A stretch of DNA of 64,000 bases from CAZUZS01 sp964624795 (GCA_964624795.1 CAZUZS010000002.1:62001-126000), one strand, 5' to 3'. Shown: positions 46,673 to 55,420, numbered from the stretch's first letter. Translations and numbers: made by a program. Notes: generated by a model not told the origin, from the sequence alone.

Positions 46673-46761
46673 TGTCATTTCGAATCCATGATATATCAGG
46701 GTGAGAAATCTAAAAATCTGAGAGAGTTAGATTTCACGTCGCTTTGCTCCTCGAAATGACA
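46673..46761. repeat. Palindromic intergenic element, copy 2
   Basis: Perfect 11-bp inverted termini, TGTCATTTCGA (46673-46683) and TCGAAATGACA (46751-46761), with inner arms GAAATCTAA and TTAGATTTC. It resembles the longer element at 5718-5860. It sits inside the BMC operon between BMC-H and BMC-P and can fold into one long hairpin. Confidence 0.65.
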
Positions 46762-46845
46762 GATTTATGTCGAGTGAGGGCTGCACCAAAAAGATAGCGA
46801 GATTGAACGAACATTCCCGGGTTTTTTTGTAGAACTGGAGGCAAG

Positions 46846-47145
46846 ATGATTCTGGCAAAAGTTGTCGGAACGGTGGTTTCGACCAAAAAGGAAGAAAGCA
46901 TGAACGGCCTTAAATTCATGCTGCTTAAGCCGGTGGATTTGGATGGTGCCGCCGGAAGCGGCCAGGTTGTGGCAGTGGATGCCGTTGGCGCCGGGGTTGG
47001 CGAAATGGTGCTGTATGCTTCCGGCAGTTCGGCGCGTCAAACCATCGCTACCAAAGACCGTCCCTGCGATGCGGTGATAATGGCGATTGTGGACAACTGG
47101 GAGGTGGAGGGTGCGATCAGGTACAAAAAAGGTGAGACGGATTAG
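46846..47145 (+). CDS. BMC-P shell protein (EutN/CcmL pentamer)
   Basis: The protein has 99 residues with the EutN/CcmL fold: MILAKVVGTVVSTKKEE at the start, LKFMLLKPVD, 'VAVDAVGAGVGEMVLYASGSSARQ' and 'AVIMAIVDNWEV'. A GGAGG lies before the ATG. Such pentamers cap the icosahedral vertices. It is the first of three BMC-P paralogues in the locus, the others at 49552 and 49836. Confidence 0.95.
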   Translation: MILAKVVGTVVSTKKEESMNGLKFMLLKPVDLDGAAGSGQVVAVDAVGAGVGEMVLYASGSSARQTIATKDRPCDAVIMAIVDNWEVEGAIRYKKGETD

Positions 47146-47234
47146 CGAATTCCCGGAACTCACCGCTTCGCACTGGATTCGCGGTGAAGCGGATTTGTTG
47201 CGATAGACCTTTTTAATTTCAGGAGACAACAGTT

Positions 47235-48677
47235 TTGCAGAAATTATCAGATGATCAGGTTGACCAAATCGCGCGGCAGGTTGTCGGGCGGCTGACAGGG
47301 AATTCGTTTGGCCGAAGCCAACCGGCAGGCCCGGGCGCTACCGCTGATTTATCTTCCGGCATTTTCCCCGATATCAACTCCGCGGTGGATGCTGCCTTCT
47401 CAGCTCAAAAAAACCTGATGGAGCTTTCCCTCGCCAGGCGTGATAAAATTATCGCCAATATTCGGAAATCGATGCAGGAACATGGCGCCGAGCTTGCCGC
47501 CGATGCTGCCGCTGAAACCGGATTGGGCAGGGTGGAAGACAAGATCATCAAAAACCGGCTGGTAACCGAAAAAACCCCGGGAACCGAAGACCTGGTGACT
47601 TCCGCAAAAAGCGGCGATCACGGCCTCACCATTTATGAAAGGGCACCTTACGGCGTCATCGGCGCCATCACGCCAACTACCAATCCCACTTCCACCATTA
47701 TCTGCAACACCATCGGGATGGTGGCGGCCGGAAACGCGGTGGTTTTCAATGTTCACCCCTCCGCCAAGAATGTATCCGTCAAGAATATCCGTCTCATCAA
47801 TGAAGCCATTCTGGAAGCCGGGGGTCCGGCCAACCTGGTGACCACCATTGTTAATCCGACCATCGAAAGCGCGCAGGAGCTGATGCAGCACCCGAAAGCC
47901 AGGCTGCTGGTGATTACCGGCGGTGCTGCAGTGGTGAAAGTTGCGATGCGCAGCGGAAAGCGGGCCATCTGCGCCGGGCCCGGGAACCCACCGGTGGTGG
48001 TGGACGAAACCGCGGACCTGGAAATCGCAGGGCGGGATATTGTAAAAGGCGCGTCTTTTGATAACAACGTAATCTGCACCGATGAAAAAGAGGTTTTCGC
48101 GGTGGCTTCCATTGCCGACCGGTTATTGCAAAATATGGTGCGAAACGGCGCATACTTGCTGACGCCGGTTCAGGTTCGCCAATTGGAGCGGGTTATTTTC
48201 ACCGAAACCCGTGGTCCCGGAAAGCCGGGCGTCATTGAGAAATCACTGATTGGGAAAAATGCCAGCGTGATTCTTGCAAAAATTGGGGTGAAGGCCGGCG
48301 ACGATGTTCGCCTGGTGGTGGCGGATGTGGATCGCGACCACCCGCTGGTGTGGACCGAGCAGATGATGCCGGTGATGCCGGTGGTGCGGGTGGCCAGCGC
48401 GGACGACGCCATCGATCTGGCAATTCGTGCCGAGCACGGATTTGGGCACACCGCCTCCATGTTCTCCCGCAATATCGACAATCTGAGCCGTATGGCGCGA
48501 GAAATCAATTGCAGCATTTTTGTAAAAAACGGCCCCACGTTGTCCGGTTTGGGTTACAACGGGGAAGGGTATTGTTCCTTCTCCATTGCCAGCCCCACCG
48601 GGGAAGGGTTGACCGGTCCGCACAGTTTTACCCGCGAGAGGCGTTGCGTCATGGTAGATCATTTCCGGATTGTGTAA
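47235..48677 (+). CDS. CoA-acylating aldehyde dehydrogenase (PduP/EutE-like BMC cargo)
   Basis: The protein has 480 residues. The start is TTG at 47235, set by AGGAGA 8 nt upstream. The N-terminal amphipathic helix (KLSDDQVDQIARQVVGRL) fits an encapsulation peptide. The catalytic domain has GAITPTTNPTST, 'VITGGAAVVKVAMRSGKRAICAG' region motifs, and the nucleophile Cys281 in FDNNVICTDEKE. It oxidises acetaldehyde (from DERA) to acetyl-CoA with NAD+ and CoA. The catalytic segment NNxxC is that of the CoA-acylating PduP/EutE branch. It lies in the middle of the shell genes. Confidence 0.92.
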   Translation: MQKLSDDQVDQIARQVVGRLTGNSFGRSQPAGPGATADLSSGIFPDINSAVDAAFSAQKNLMELSLARRDKIIANIRKSMQEHGAELAADAAAETGLGRVEDKIIKNRLVTEKTPGTEDLVTSAKSGDHGLTIYERAPYGVIGAITPTTNPTSTIICNTIGMVAAGNAVVFNVHPSAKNVSVKNIRLINEAILEAGGPANLVTTIVNPTIESAQELMQHPKARLLVITGGAAVVKVAMRSGKRAICAGPGNPPVVVDETADLEIAGRDIVKGASFDNNVICTDEKEVFAVASIADRLLQNMVRNGAYLLTPVQVRQLERVIFTETRGPGKPGVIEKSLIGKNASVILAKIGVKAGDDVRLVVADVDRDHPLVWTEQMMPVMPVVRVASADDAIDLAIRAEHGFGHTASMFSRNIDNLSRMAREINCSIFVKNGPTLSGLGYNGEGYCSFSIASPTGEGLTGPHSFTRERRCVMVDHFRIV

Positions 48678-48920
48678 GTGCTTTTGTAATTCTGAATTTT
48701 TAATTAGCTCTGCTCGCAAAGCCGCAAAGCCGCCAAGAAGAAAATGTCTGGTGAAAGCCTGTTCGTAAAAATGCTTTTTAGTAGTGAGATTTTAAAAATT
48801 GCCAAGGATTAATAATGCACTTACTTTCCGCCTTTGCGCGATGAATAATTTTGAAGTCATACCGGTTTCGTCAGGTGGCTGTCGAGTTCCGAAAAAGTTG
48901 ACACGACCAGGAACATATAT
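48678..48920. other. Intergenic gap with imperfect inverted repeat
   Basis: Contains CGCAAAGCCGCAAAGCCG (about 48716-48733) and an inverted counterpart CCGCCTTTGCGCGA (about 48828-48841). Such 'CGCAAAG' palindromes are common noncoding repeats. No gene is seen. Confidence 0.35.
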
Positions 48921-49565
48921 ATGAATAAAGAACCAACCATAAATAAGACATATCCCGCTATCGCGATGATTGAATTCAACAATCTGGCGGATGGGATAAC
49001 TTCCGCTGACGCGATGGTAAAAAAAGCGCCCATTGCAATGCTGAAATCGGGAACCGTGAGCCGGGGGAAATACCTGGTGCTGATCGGCGGTACTACCGCT
49101 TCCGTCAAAGAGGCATTTGAGGAGGGATTGGCGGTTGGCGAGGAGAGCGTGCTGGATTCCCTTTTCCTGCCGGATGTGCATCCGCAGGTGCATAACGCGG
49201 TGTTGGGAGTCCGGCAGCCGTGCGATTCGGATGCGCTGGGCATCATCGAAACCGCTACGGTTGCGGCCATTATTGAAGCGGCGGATGCAGCGATTAAAGG
49301 CGCGCAGGTCAATATTGTGGAGATCCGGCTGGCGGACGGCTACGGCGGCAAAGGTTATTCGCTGTTTACCGGTAAACTGGAAGATGTGGAAGCTGCAGTA
49401 GAAATCGGTTTGGGCAAAATCCAGTCCCGAAGGGTAGCGGTTTTCAGCCGTATTATTCCGGCGCTGCACCCGGAGGTGTCCCGCGAAATCGAGTCGAGTC
49501 TGCGCTTCAGCCAGTCCCAAAAATTACACCTGGAAGGCGGGGAGGCGGAAGATGCGATTGGGTAG
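48921..49565 (+). CDS. BMC-T (tandem-domain) shell protein
   Basis: The protein has 214 residues with two BMC domains: AIAMIEFNNLADGITSADAM in the first half, ALGIIETATVAAIIEAADAA in the second. Both halves carry the family's 'A-IE' and GG loop segments (LIGGTTASVKEAFEEG; LFTGKLEDVEAAVEIG). It forms pseudohexameric trimers. It differs from the BMC-T at 45384, so the locus has two types of trimer. Its stop overlaps the next gene's start by 14 nt. Confidence 0.92.
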   Translation: MNKEPTINKTYPAIAMIEFNNLADGITSADAMVKKAPIAMLKSGTVSRGKYLVLIGGTTASVKEAFEEGLAVGEESVLDSLFLPDVHPQVHNAVLGVRQPCDSDALGIIETATVAAIIEAADAAIKGAQVNIVEIRLADGYGGKGYSLFTGKLEDVEAAVEIGLGKIQSRRVAVFSRIIPALHPEVSREIESSLRFSQSQKLHLEGGEAEDAIG

Positions 49566-49839
49566 AGTGATCGGCACCGTGACGCCGGCACTGGCTTATG
49601 CGGGTCTGGAAGGCGTTCCATTCCTGATCGTGCAGCCGCTGGACAAACGGCAGAAACCAGCAGGCAGTCCGCTGGTGGCTGCCGATTCCACCCGCATGGC
49701 AGGACCGGGCGAGCTGATTTACTACGAAGGCGGCAGGGAAGCGGCGTTGGCGCTGGATCCGTGGTTTGTGCCGGTGGATCACACCATTATCGGGATTGTG
49801 GATGGTGTTCACTTCAGCCCGCAGGAGGAGGAAGAATGA
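49552..49839 (+). CDS. BMC-P shell protein
   Basis: The protein has 95 residues of EutN/CcmL type: LGRVIGTVTPALAYAGLEG, PFLIVQPLD, 'VAADSTRMAGPGELIYYEGGREA' and 'HTIIGIVDGVHF'. GGAGG lies upstream. The start overlaps the preceding gene by 14 nt and the end overlaps the following ATG (ATGA), so all three are translationally coupled. The central Ala/Gly motif is diverged from the other two pentamer proteins. Confidence 0.9.
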   Translation: MRLGRVIGTVTPALAYAGLEGVPFLIVQPLDKRQKPAGSPLVAADSTRMAGPGELIYYEGGREAALALDPWFVPVDHTIIGIVDGVHFSPQEEEE

Positions 49840-50111
49840 TCCTGGGAAAGGTTGTCGGCGAAATCTATTCCACCATCAATCACGCTTTTTACGATCAGAA
49901 GAAATTATTGGTTGTTTCGCATATTTCACCCCAAGGCCAAATTTCCGATAATTACCTGATCGCGGTTGACTCGGTAGGCGCCGGGGTGGGGCAAACGGTG
50001 CTGGTAATCGATGAGGGGAATTCCGCCCGGCAGATTGTGAAAGATTCCAGCGCTCCTATCAGATCGATTATCATTGGCATTGTGGACGAGATTGATGAAC
50101 CGGCCATGTAG
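49836..50111 (+). CDS. BMC-P shell protein
   Basis: The protein has 91 residues. It starts at ATG 49836 (ATGA overlap with the previous stop), after GGAGGAGGAAG. The EutN/CcmL fold is clear: ILGKVVGEIYSTINHAFYDQ, LIAVDSVGAGVGQTVLVIDEG, 'NSARQIV' and 'IIGIVDEID'. Close to the BMC-P at 46846. Last shell gene of the locus. Confidence 0.93.
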   Translation: MILGKVVGEIYSTINHAFYDQKKLLVVSHISPQGQISDNYLIAVDSVGAGVGQTVLVIDEGNSARQIVKDSSAPIRSIIIGIVDEIDEPAM

Positions 50112-50636
50112 GCCTGTAACCCAATCATGATTATTTACTGCTAAATTTGCTTGGATAAAATGAGTCTGCCCAAGAAATAGTAGTTAGCTCAATAGGGTAC
50201 TTTTTGATCGCAGCAGATGTAATAAACTCGCGATTGGAAAAGGGTGAAGCCAATATTCGATGTAGATCACAGTCGAAGTGTGAAACTATTCTAAAATAGG
50301 CATGTCGAAATATATTTTAATAATCACAGGATTTATCGGGTATTTTTGCATGATCAAACACCTTAAGGATGAGGGAATCCGAAAATCAGTTCATTAGAAT
50401 TTTTACATTAATTGAAATAATTCCATTTTGGCAAAAATCAGGGGAACCTTACCGGCGTGTGGAAAATGTCTGTTAATGTCACTTGCCCACCAGCCGGTTA
50501 AGATATGTAACGAAAAATTCTTTGTCTTGATTTAATATATCCTTATGGTTATATTGTAAATAAGTTTTACAAGATTAACATATTAATTATTTTAAACTTA
50601 TAGCCGTTGAGATCGTGGATGATTGCTGCAGGCCAC
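50112..50636. other. Intergenic region downstream of the BMC operon
   Basis: These 525 bases are AT-rich and noncoding by eye. I saw no U-tract terminator for the BMC operon. The right part holds the sigma-gene promoter candidate at 50527. Confidence 0.4.
50527..50555 (+). promoter_or_regulatory. Candidate promoter of the sigma-factor gene
   Basis: TTGATT (50527-50532), 17 nt, TATATT (50550-50555), some 81 nt upstream of the chosen start. It has the same -35 and spacing as the BMC promoter candidate at 43623. Confidence 0.45.
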
Positions 50637-51473
50637 ATGCGGAATTTTTCCCCTCGTAAGGCACTTGAAAAATATCTGGCGGAGATCAGCCAGATACCGC
50701 TGCTTGCTCCCGATGATGAAATCCGGCTGACCAGGTGTATCCGGCAGGGTAATCACGATGCGCTGAACAAGCTTGTGCAGGCAAATTTACGCTTTGTCGT
50801 TAAGATCGCTAAAGAGTACCAGGGCCAGGGCCTTCCCCTGATCGACCTGATTAATGAGGGGAATTTGGGCCTCATTAAAGCAGCAAAACGTTTCGATGAA
50901 ACCCGGGGATTCCGTTTTATTTCCTACGCAGTGTGGTGGGTCCGGCAGTCCATCCTGCAGGCGATGGCGGAGCAGGCCAGGGTTGTTCGGCTTCCCCTGA
51001 ACCGGGTTGGCCTGATCAACAAAGTGAATCAAATTATCCAGGAATTGGAACAGCAATACAACCGGGAACCTACCCACGAAGAGATCTCGAATGCTTTAAA
51101 AATATCCGGCAATGATGTTGCCGATGCGCTTACCAATGGGAATTACCATCTTTCCTTGGATCAGCCTATCTGGCATACTGAGGAAGCGAATATGAAGGAG
51201 GTAATCACCAATCCCAATTCGCAGATGCCCGATTCGGAACTTATAAAGGAATCCTTGAAAGAGGAAATACGCCGCGTGTTGAAAACATTATCTTCGAGAG
51301 AAGAAGAGATTATAAAGATGTATTTCGGTATCGATTATGATCGGCCGCTGACCCTGGAAGAAATAGGCGACCGTGTACAACTCACCCGCGAACGCGTCCG
51401 GCAGATCAAGGAAAAAGCGCTGGTTCGCCTTCGCCACCAATCCCGCTGCCAAAATCTTCGTTTGTTTCTGTAA
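50637..51473 (+). CDS. RNA polymerase sigma70-family factor (RpoD/SigA type)
   Basis: The protein has 278 residues from the ATG at 50637; in-frame TTG (50607) and ATG (50619) starts are also possible and no SD is decisive. It has sigma regions 1.2 to 4.2 but no region 1.1: ALEKYLAEISQIPLL (1.2), RFISYAVWWVRQSILQAM (2.4), a region 3 around EQQYNREPTHEEIS, and LTLEEIGDRVQLTRERVRQI (4.2). Sigma factors of this length are the main ones in many FCB bacteria, so this may be the primary sigma or a close paralogue. The following gene is only 42 nt away. Confidence 0.88.
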   Translation: MRNFSPRKALEKYLAEISQIPLLAPDDEIRLTRCIRQGNHDALNKLVQANLRFVVKIAKEYQGQGLPLIDLINEGNLGLIKAAKRFDETRGFRFISYAVWWVRQSILQAMAEQARVVRLPLNRVGLINKVNQIIQELEQQYNREPTHEEISNALKISGNDVADALTNGNYHLSLDQPIWHTEEANMKEVITNPNSQMPDSELIKESLKEEIRRVLKTLSSREEEIIKMYFGIDYDRPLTLEEIGDRVQLTRERVRQIKEKALVRLRHQSRCQNLRLFL

Positions 51474-51515
51474 CTTCCATTAATTATCTTTTATGTTCAA
51501 AAACCGGAGGTTGCA

Positions 51516-52883
51516 TTGACTAGGAACCTAATGACAAGTGTATCCGGTGTGCGGGGCATTGTAGGTGAAAGCCTGACACCTGAAACAATCGTAAAATATG
51601 TTTCGGCCTTCGGTCAGAAACTGGCGGGGAAGAAGGTGGTAGTTGGAGGCGATCCGCGGGTCAGCTCGCGATTTATTCGCCCGATTGTAAACAGCACCCT
51701 GATCGCCTGCGGCTGCAACGTCGTTGATATCGGTATCTGCCCAACCCCTACAGTTGAATTAATGGTTGAAAAATTGGAAGCGGGCGGCGGCATTGCGATT
51801 ACTGCCAGCCATAATCCGGTGCAATGGAACGGCCTGAAATTTATTGGTGCGGATGGCCTTTTCCTTCCGGAAAGGGAAATATTCGCCCTGTTCCAGGACG
51901 CTGATTCGCGGAGGCGGAATTATGAAACCTGGGATAAGTTGGGAGTCGAAGAACACTACGATAATGCGATCGAAGATCACCTGAAACTTATTTATGATCT
52001 TCCCTACATTGATGTTGAACAGATACGAAAACGCAAATTCAAGGTGGCGCTGGATTGCGTAAACGGGGCGGGCGGCGTTATCATTCCAAAAATGCTTTCC
52101 GACCTGGGATGCGAGGTCATCGGCCTGAACACCGAAACCACCGGAGTTTTTGCTCACACACCGGAGCCGGTTCCGCAAAACCTGATAGATCTTGCTGTCG
52201 CTGTTAAAAAGCACAAGGCAGATCTAGGTATTGCAGTCGATCCGGATGTGGATCGCCTGGCGATGATTGCCAACGATGGAAATCCGCTCGGAGAAGAATA
52301 CACCCTGGCGCTGGCTACCAAATTTTTGCTTAGCAAGAAACTTGGCTATGTTGTGGTAAATCTTTCCACTTCCCGTGTTATTGATGATATCGCGCAATAT
52401 TACAACGTCCTGATCTTCAAGACAAAGGTTGGGGAGATTAATGTTGCGGAGCGCATGCGGGAGGTCGATGCGGTTATCGGAGGTGAGGGCAATGGCGGCG
52501 TTATCCTGCCCGATATTCATCTGGGACGGGACGCACCGGTGGGTGTGGCGCTAATTCTCCAGTCGCTGACCGAATTCGGAGGCACGCTTTCGCAGCTTAA
52601 ACAAACGCTTCCGCAATATTATATTCTGAAGGACAAAGAGAGCATCAAAGACATCGATGCCGATAAAGTGATCGAGCACTTTTCGGAAAAGTTCAAAGAT
52701 GAGCAGTTGGAATTGACCGACGGCCTGCGCATCGATCGCGCCGATTCCTGGATTCACCTGCGGAAATCGAATACCGAGCCGATTGTGAGAATTATTGTCG
52801 AGGCCCGTACGCCGGAGATTTCCTGGCGCATCCTGCAGGAGGTAAAAGAAGAAATCCAGAAGCTGCAAGATTCATTAGACTGA
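51516..52883 (+). CDS. Alpha-D-phosphohexomutase family protein (PGM/PMM/GlmM-like)
   Basis: The protein has 455 residues. Start TTG at 51516 with GGAGG 5 nt upstream; an ATG at 51531 is the alternative. Key motifs are TSVSGVRGIVG, TASHNP (phospho-Ser98), DPDVDR (Mg site), GEGNGG and RKSNTEPIVRI. Enzymes of this family shift phosphate between C1 and C6 of sugars, and some use pentose phosphates. Position between the BMC locus and deoA suggests a phosphopentomutase role (deoxyribose-1-P to -5-P), but GlmM or PMM is equally possible from sequence. Confidence 0.85.
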   Translation: MTRNLMTSVSGVRGIVGESLTPETIVKYVSAFGQKLAGKKVVVGGDPRVSSRFIRPIVNSTLIACGCNVVDIGICPTPTVELMVEKLEAGGGIAITASHNPVQWNGLKFIGADGLFLPEREIFALFQDADSRRRNYETWDKLGVEEHYDNAIEDHLKLIYDLPYIDVEQIRKRKFKVALDCVNGAGGVIIPKMLSDLGCEVIGLNTETTGVFAHTPEPVPQNLIDLAVAVKKHKADLGIAVDPDVDRLAMIANDGNPLGEEYTLALATKFLLSKKLGYVVVNLSTSRVIDDIAQYYNVLIFKTKVGEINVAERMREVDAVIGGEGNGGVILPDIHLGRDAPVGVALILQSLTEFGGTLSQLKQTLPQYYILKDKESIKDIDADKVIEHFSEKFKDEQLELTDGLRIDRADSWIHLRKSNTEPIVRIIVEARTPEISWRILQEVKEEIQKLQDSLD

Positions 52884-53043
52884 TAACTTAAATTCATCCT
52901 GTTTACGCCTCTATGTTTTTATGATGGAGGCGTATTTCTTTTTAGAGTTCCTGAGATTGGCAAACGATTCCCAATATGGTTTGCCGGTTCGGGCCCGATT
53001 TCCGGAAGTCGGGAGAGTCAAAAATGTACAGAAAGGGAAGTTA

Positions 53044-54354
53044 ATGACAGCGTACGAAATCATTGCCAAGAAGCGGGATGGAAAAGATTTATCCAAAGTT
53101 GAGATACAATTTTTTATTCAGGAATATCTGAATGGGAATATAAAGGATTACCAGATGTCTGTCCTTCTCATGGCAATATATTTTAATGGCATGAACAATG
53201 AGGAAATTTCTGCTTTGACGGGGGCGTACATCCAATCCGGAAAAGTTATTGATCTGGTCGATATCCCTGGAATTAAAGTAGATAAACACAGCACCGGCGG
53301 AGTGGGGGATAAAGTGTCGATTGTCCTGGCGCCGCTGGCCGCCAGCCTGGGTGTTCCGGTTCCCATGATTTCCGGCCGCGGTTTGGGTCACACCGGCGGC
53401 ACGCTGGACAAGCTGGAGTCCATCCCCGGTTTCAAAGTGTTTGGAACGCTGGAAAGCTTCAAAAAGCAGTTGCAGGAAGTGGGGGTGGCGATGCTGGGAC
53501 AGACCAATTCAATTGTGCCGGCGGACAAACGGATTTACGCATTGCGGGACGTAACCGCCACTGTGGAATCTATTCCGCTGATTACTGCCAGCATCATGAG
53601 CAAGAAAATTGCTGAAGGCATTGACGGGCTGGTGCTGGATGTGAAATATGGAAACGGCGCTTTCATGAGCGAGGTATCGCGGGCGGAAGAGCTGGCTGCT
53701 AACCTGATCCGCGTGGGAAGCGCGTTTGGAAAAAAAGTAGTCGCCAGTCTCACATCCATGGAACAGCCGCTGGGATTCAAAATCGGCAACTGGCTGGAGA
53801 TTGAGGAGTGCCTGGATTGCTTTCATGGAAATGGCCCCGATGATCTGAAGGAAATTATCTTGTCGCTCACCGCTGAGATGCTGGTTCTGGGAGAGAAGGC
53901 AAATGACATCGGGGAAGCGCGAAAAATGTGCGAGCAGGCATTGGTGGATGGTTCGGCTTACCGAAAATTTCTGGAGATGGTGGAATACCAGGGCGGAGAC
54001 ATGGCAGCAGTGGAATCGCCGCAAAAATATCCTGTGGCAAAATACCGGCACCAACTGAAAGCGTTGCAAAGCGGTTATGTGACGGCATTTAACACAAAAC
54101 AGATCGGCATGGCCGGAGTGCAATTGGGAGCCGGGAGGCTGCGCGCTGAAGATCCGGTCGATCCCCAGGCCGGCATTGTTTTGTTTAAAAAGGTCGGAGA
54201 TGAGGTTCAAGCAGGCGAAGCGCTTTTGGAGGCCCGCACCAATGCCGACACCGTGTGGAACGAGGTCGAGAAAAAATTGCAGAATGCGATCACCATCGGA
54301 GATAAACCATCCGTTATTCCGGAATTGATTTTAAAGCGTTTGGCAAATGAATAA
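53044..54354 (+). CDS. deoA: Pyrimidine-nucleoside (thymidine) phosphorylase
   Basis: The protein has 436 residues from the ATG at 53044, after AAGGGAAG; the frame runs further upstream, but the canonical start is MTAYEIIAKKRDG. The family signature KHSTGGVGDKVSIVLAPLAA and SGRGLGHTGGTLDKLE is complete, as are the C-terminal biotin-like hammerhead segments (KVGDEVQAGEALLEARTNAD). It cleaves thymidine, deoxyuridine or uridine with phosphate to base and (deoxy)ribose-1-P. It could equally be called pdp. It lies after the mutase (160-nt gap) and feeds the DERA of the BMC locus. Confidence 0.93.
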   Translation: MTAYEIIAKKRDGKDLSKVEIQFFIQEYLNGNIKDYQMSVLLMAIYFNGMNNEEISALTGAYIQSGKVIDLVDIPGIKVDKHSTGGVGDKVSIVLAPLAASLGVPVPMISGRGLGHTGGTLDKLESIPGFKVFGTLESFKKQLQEVGVAMLGQTNSIVPADKRIYALRDVTATVESIPLITASIMSKKIAEGIDGLVLDVKYGNGAFMSEVSRAEELAANLIRVGSAFGKKVVASLTSMEQPLGFKIGNWLEIEECLDCFHGNGPDDLKEIILSLTAEMLVLGEKANDIGEARKMCEQALVDGSAYRKFLEMVEYQGGDMAAVESPQKYPVAKYRHQLKALQSGYVTAFNTKQIGMAGVQLGAGRLRAEDPVDPQAGIVLFKKVGDEVQAGEALLEARTNADTVWNEVEKKLQNAITIGDKPSVIPELILKRLANE

Positions 54355-54543
54355 TTTTTGTTGGTCGGTAACCATTTCCCGGGACGAAAATGTCGTTGAC
54401 TTTTTGGGGCGCTTTGCCGGTTGACTTTTGCACCTGCATAGGAATTCAGCCTAAAAATATTTTTTTTTGTTGATTTTTATTAAATATCTCTTAAATTCAC
54501 CCTCTGTTGTTAAGTGAAAGTAGAAACAAGCCAGTAGGTCAAT

Positions 54544-54909
54544 ATGATAGCCCAATATCTCCCTGTCTTAGTGCTTCTCATCATCGCGGTTGTCTTCTCG
54601 GTCGGATTGTTGATTGCCACCCATATTGTCAATCCTCGTATCAAAAATCCGATCAAACAGACCGTTTATGAATCCGGCTTGCCGCCCCAAATGGACGCCC
54701 GGATTCGTTTCCCCATCCGCTTCTACGTGGTGGCAATGATGTTCATCCTGTTCGACATCGAAGTTATCTTCCTCTACCCATGGGCGGTGGTTTATAAAAA
54801 ATTCCTCACCAACGGGTTGTTTATTTTCTGGGAGATGCTGGTTTTCCTGGGGATTCTCTTTGTCGGCTATCTCTACCTGTGGAAAAGGGGCGGTTTTAAA
54901 TGGGAGTAG
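54544..54909 (+). CDS. nuoA: NADH-quinone oxidoreductase subunit A
   Basis: The protein has 121 residues with three membrane helices. NuoA hallmarks are KQTVYESGLPP and FPIRFYVVAMMFILFDIEVIFLYPWAV. It is part of the membrane arm at the junction with the peripheral arm. First gene of the nuo operon. The next gene, nuoC, begins 3 nt after its stop, which leaves no room for nuoB. Confidence 0.97.
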   Translation: MIAQYLPVLVLLIIAVVFSVGLLIATHIVNPRIKNPIKQTVYESGLPPQMDARIRFPIRFYVVAMMFILFDIEVIFLYPWAVVYKKFLTNGLFIFWEMLVFLGILFVGYLYLWKRGGFKWE

Positions 54910-54912
54910 AAA

Positions 54913-55404
54913 ATGATTGAACACAAGATCATCCAAAAAGAAATATCACAAAAATTCCCTAATGTAAAATTTGAAGAATTTCGGGAAATGCTGTCAGTGT
55001 TGAGCAGCAAAGCCGATTTTTTAGACCTGATGAAATTCCTGAAGGAGAATTCCAATCTCCAATTCGATTACCTTACCGATGTCACGGGGGTTGATTTCCT
55101 GAAGCAGGAACGGGAGCCGCGATTTGACATCGTTTACCATTTATATTCCTTCAAAAATAACCAGCGGCTGCGGGTGAAATTAGGCGTGCCGGAAGAAGAC
55201 ATCGATGTTCCCAGCATGGCCGCGATTTGGAAAGCCGCCATCTGGCTGGAGCGGGAAGTGTTTGAGATGTTTGGCATCAATTTCGTTGATCACCCGGATT
55301 TGCGACGACTGCTCACACCCGATATGTTTGACGGAAATCCGCTGCGAAAAGATTATCCCCTGCGAGGCCGCGGCGAACGCGACTCTATTTTGGATTTAAA
55401 ATAA
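54913..55404 (+). CDS. nuoC: NADH-quinone oxidoreductase subunit C
   Basis: The protein has 163 residues, a stand-alone NuoC (30 kDa subunit) not fused to NuoD. It shows YLTDVTGVDFL, WKAAIWLEREVFEMFGINFVDHPDLRRLLTPD region motifs, and KDYPLRGRGERD at the end. It is a peripheral-arm subunit that contacts NuoB and NuoD near the quinone site. Its gene follows nuoA directly. Confidence 0.96.
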   Translation: MIEHKIIQKEISQKFPNVKFEEFREMLSVLSSKADFLDLMKFLKENSNLQFDYLTDVTGVDFLKQEREPRFDIVYHLYSFKNNQRLRVKLGVPEEDIDVPSMAAIWKAAIWLEREVFEMFGINFVDHPDLRRLLTPDMFDGNPLRKDYPLRGRGERDSILDLK

Positions 55405-55420
55405 AAATTGAGTGAAAACT

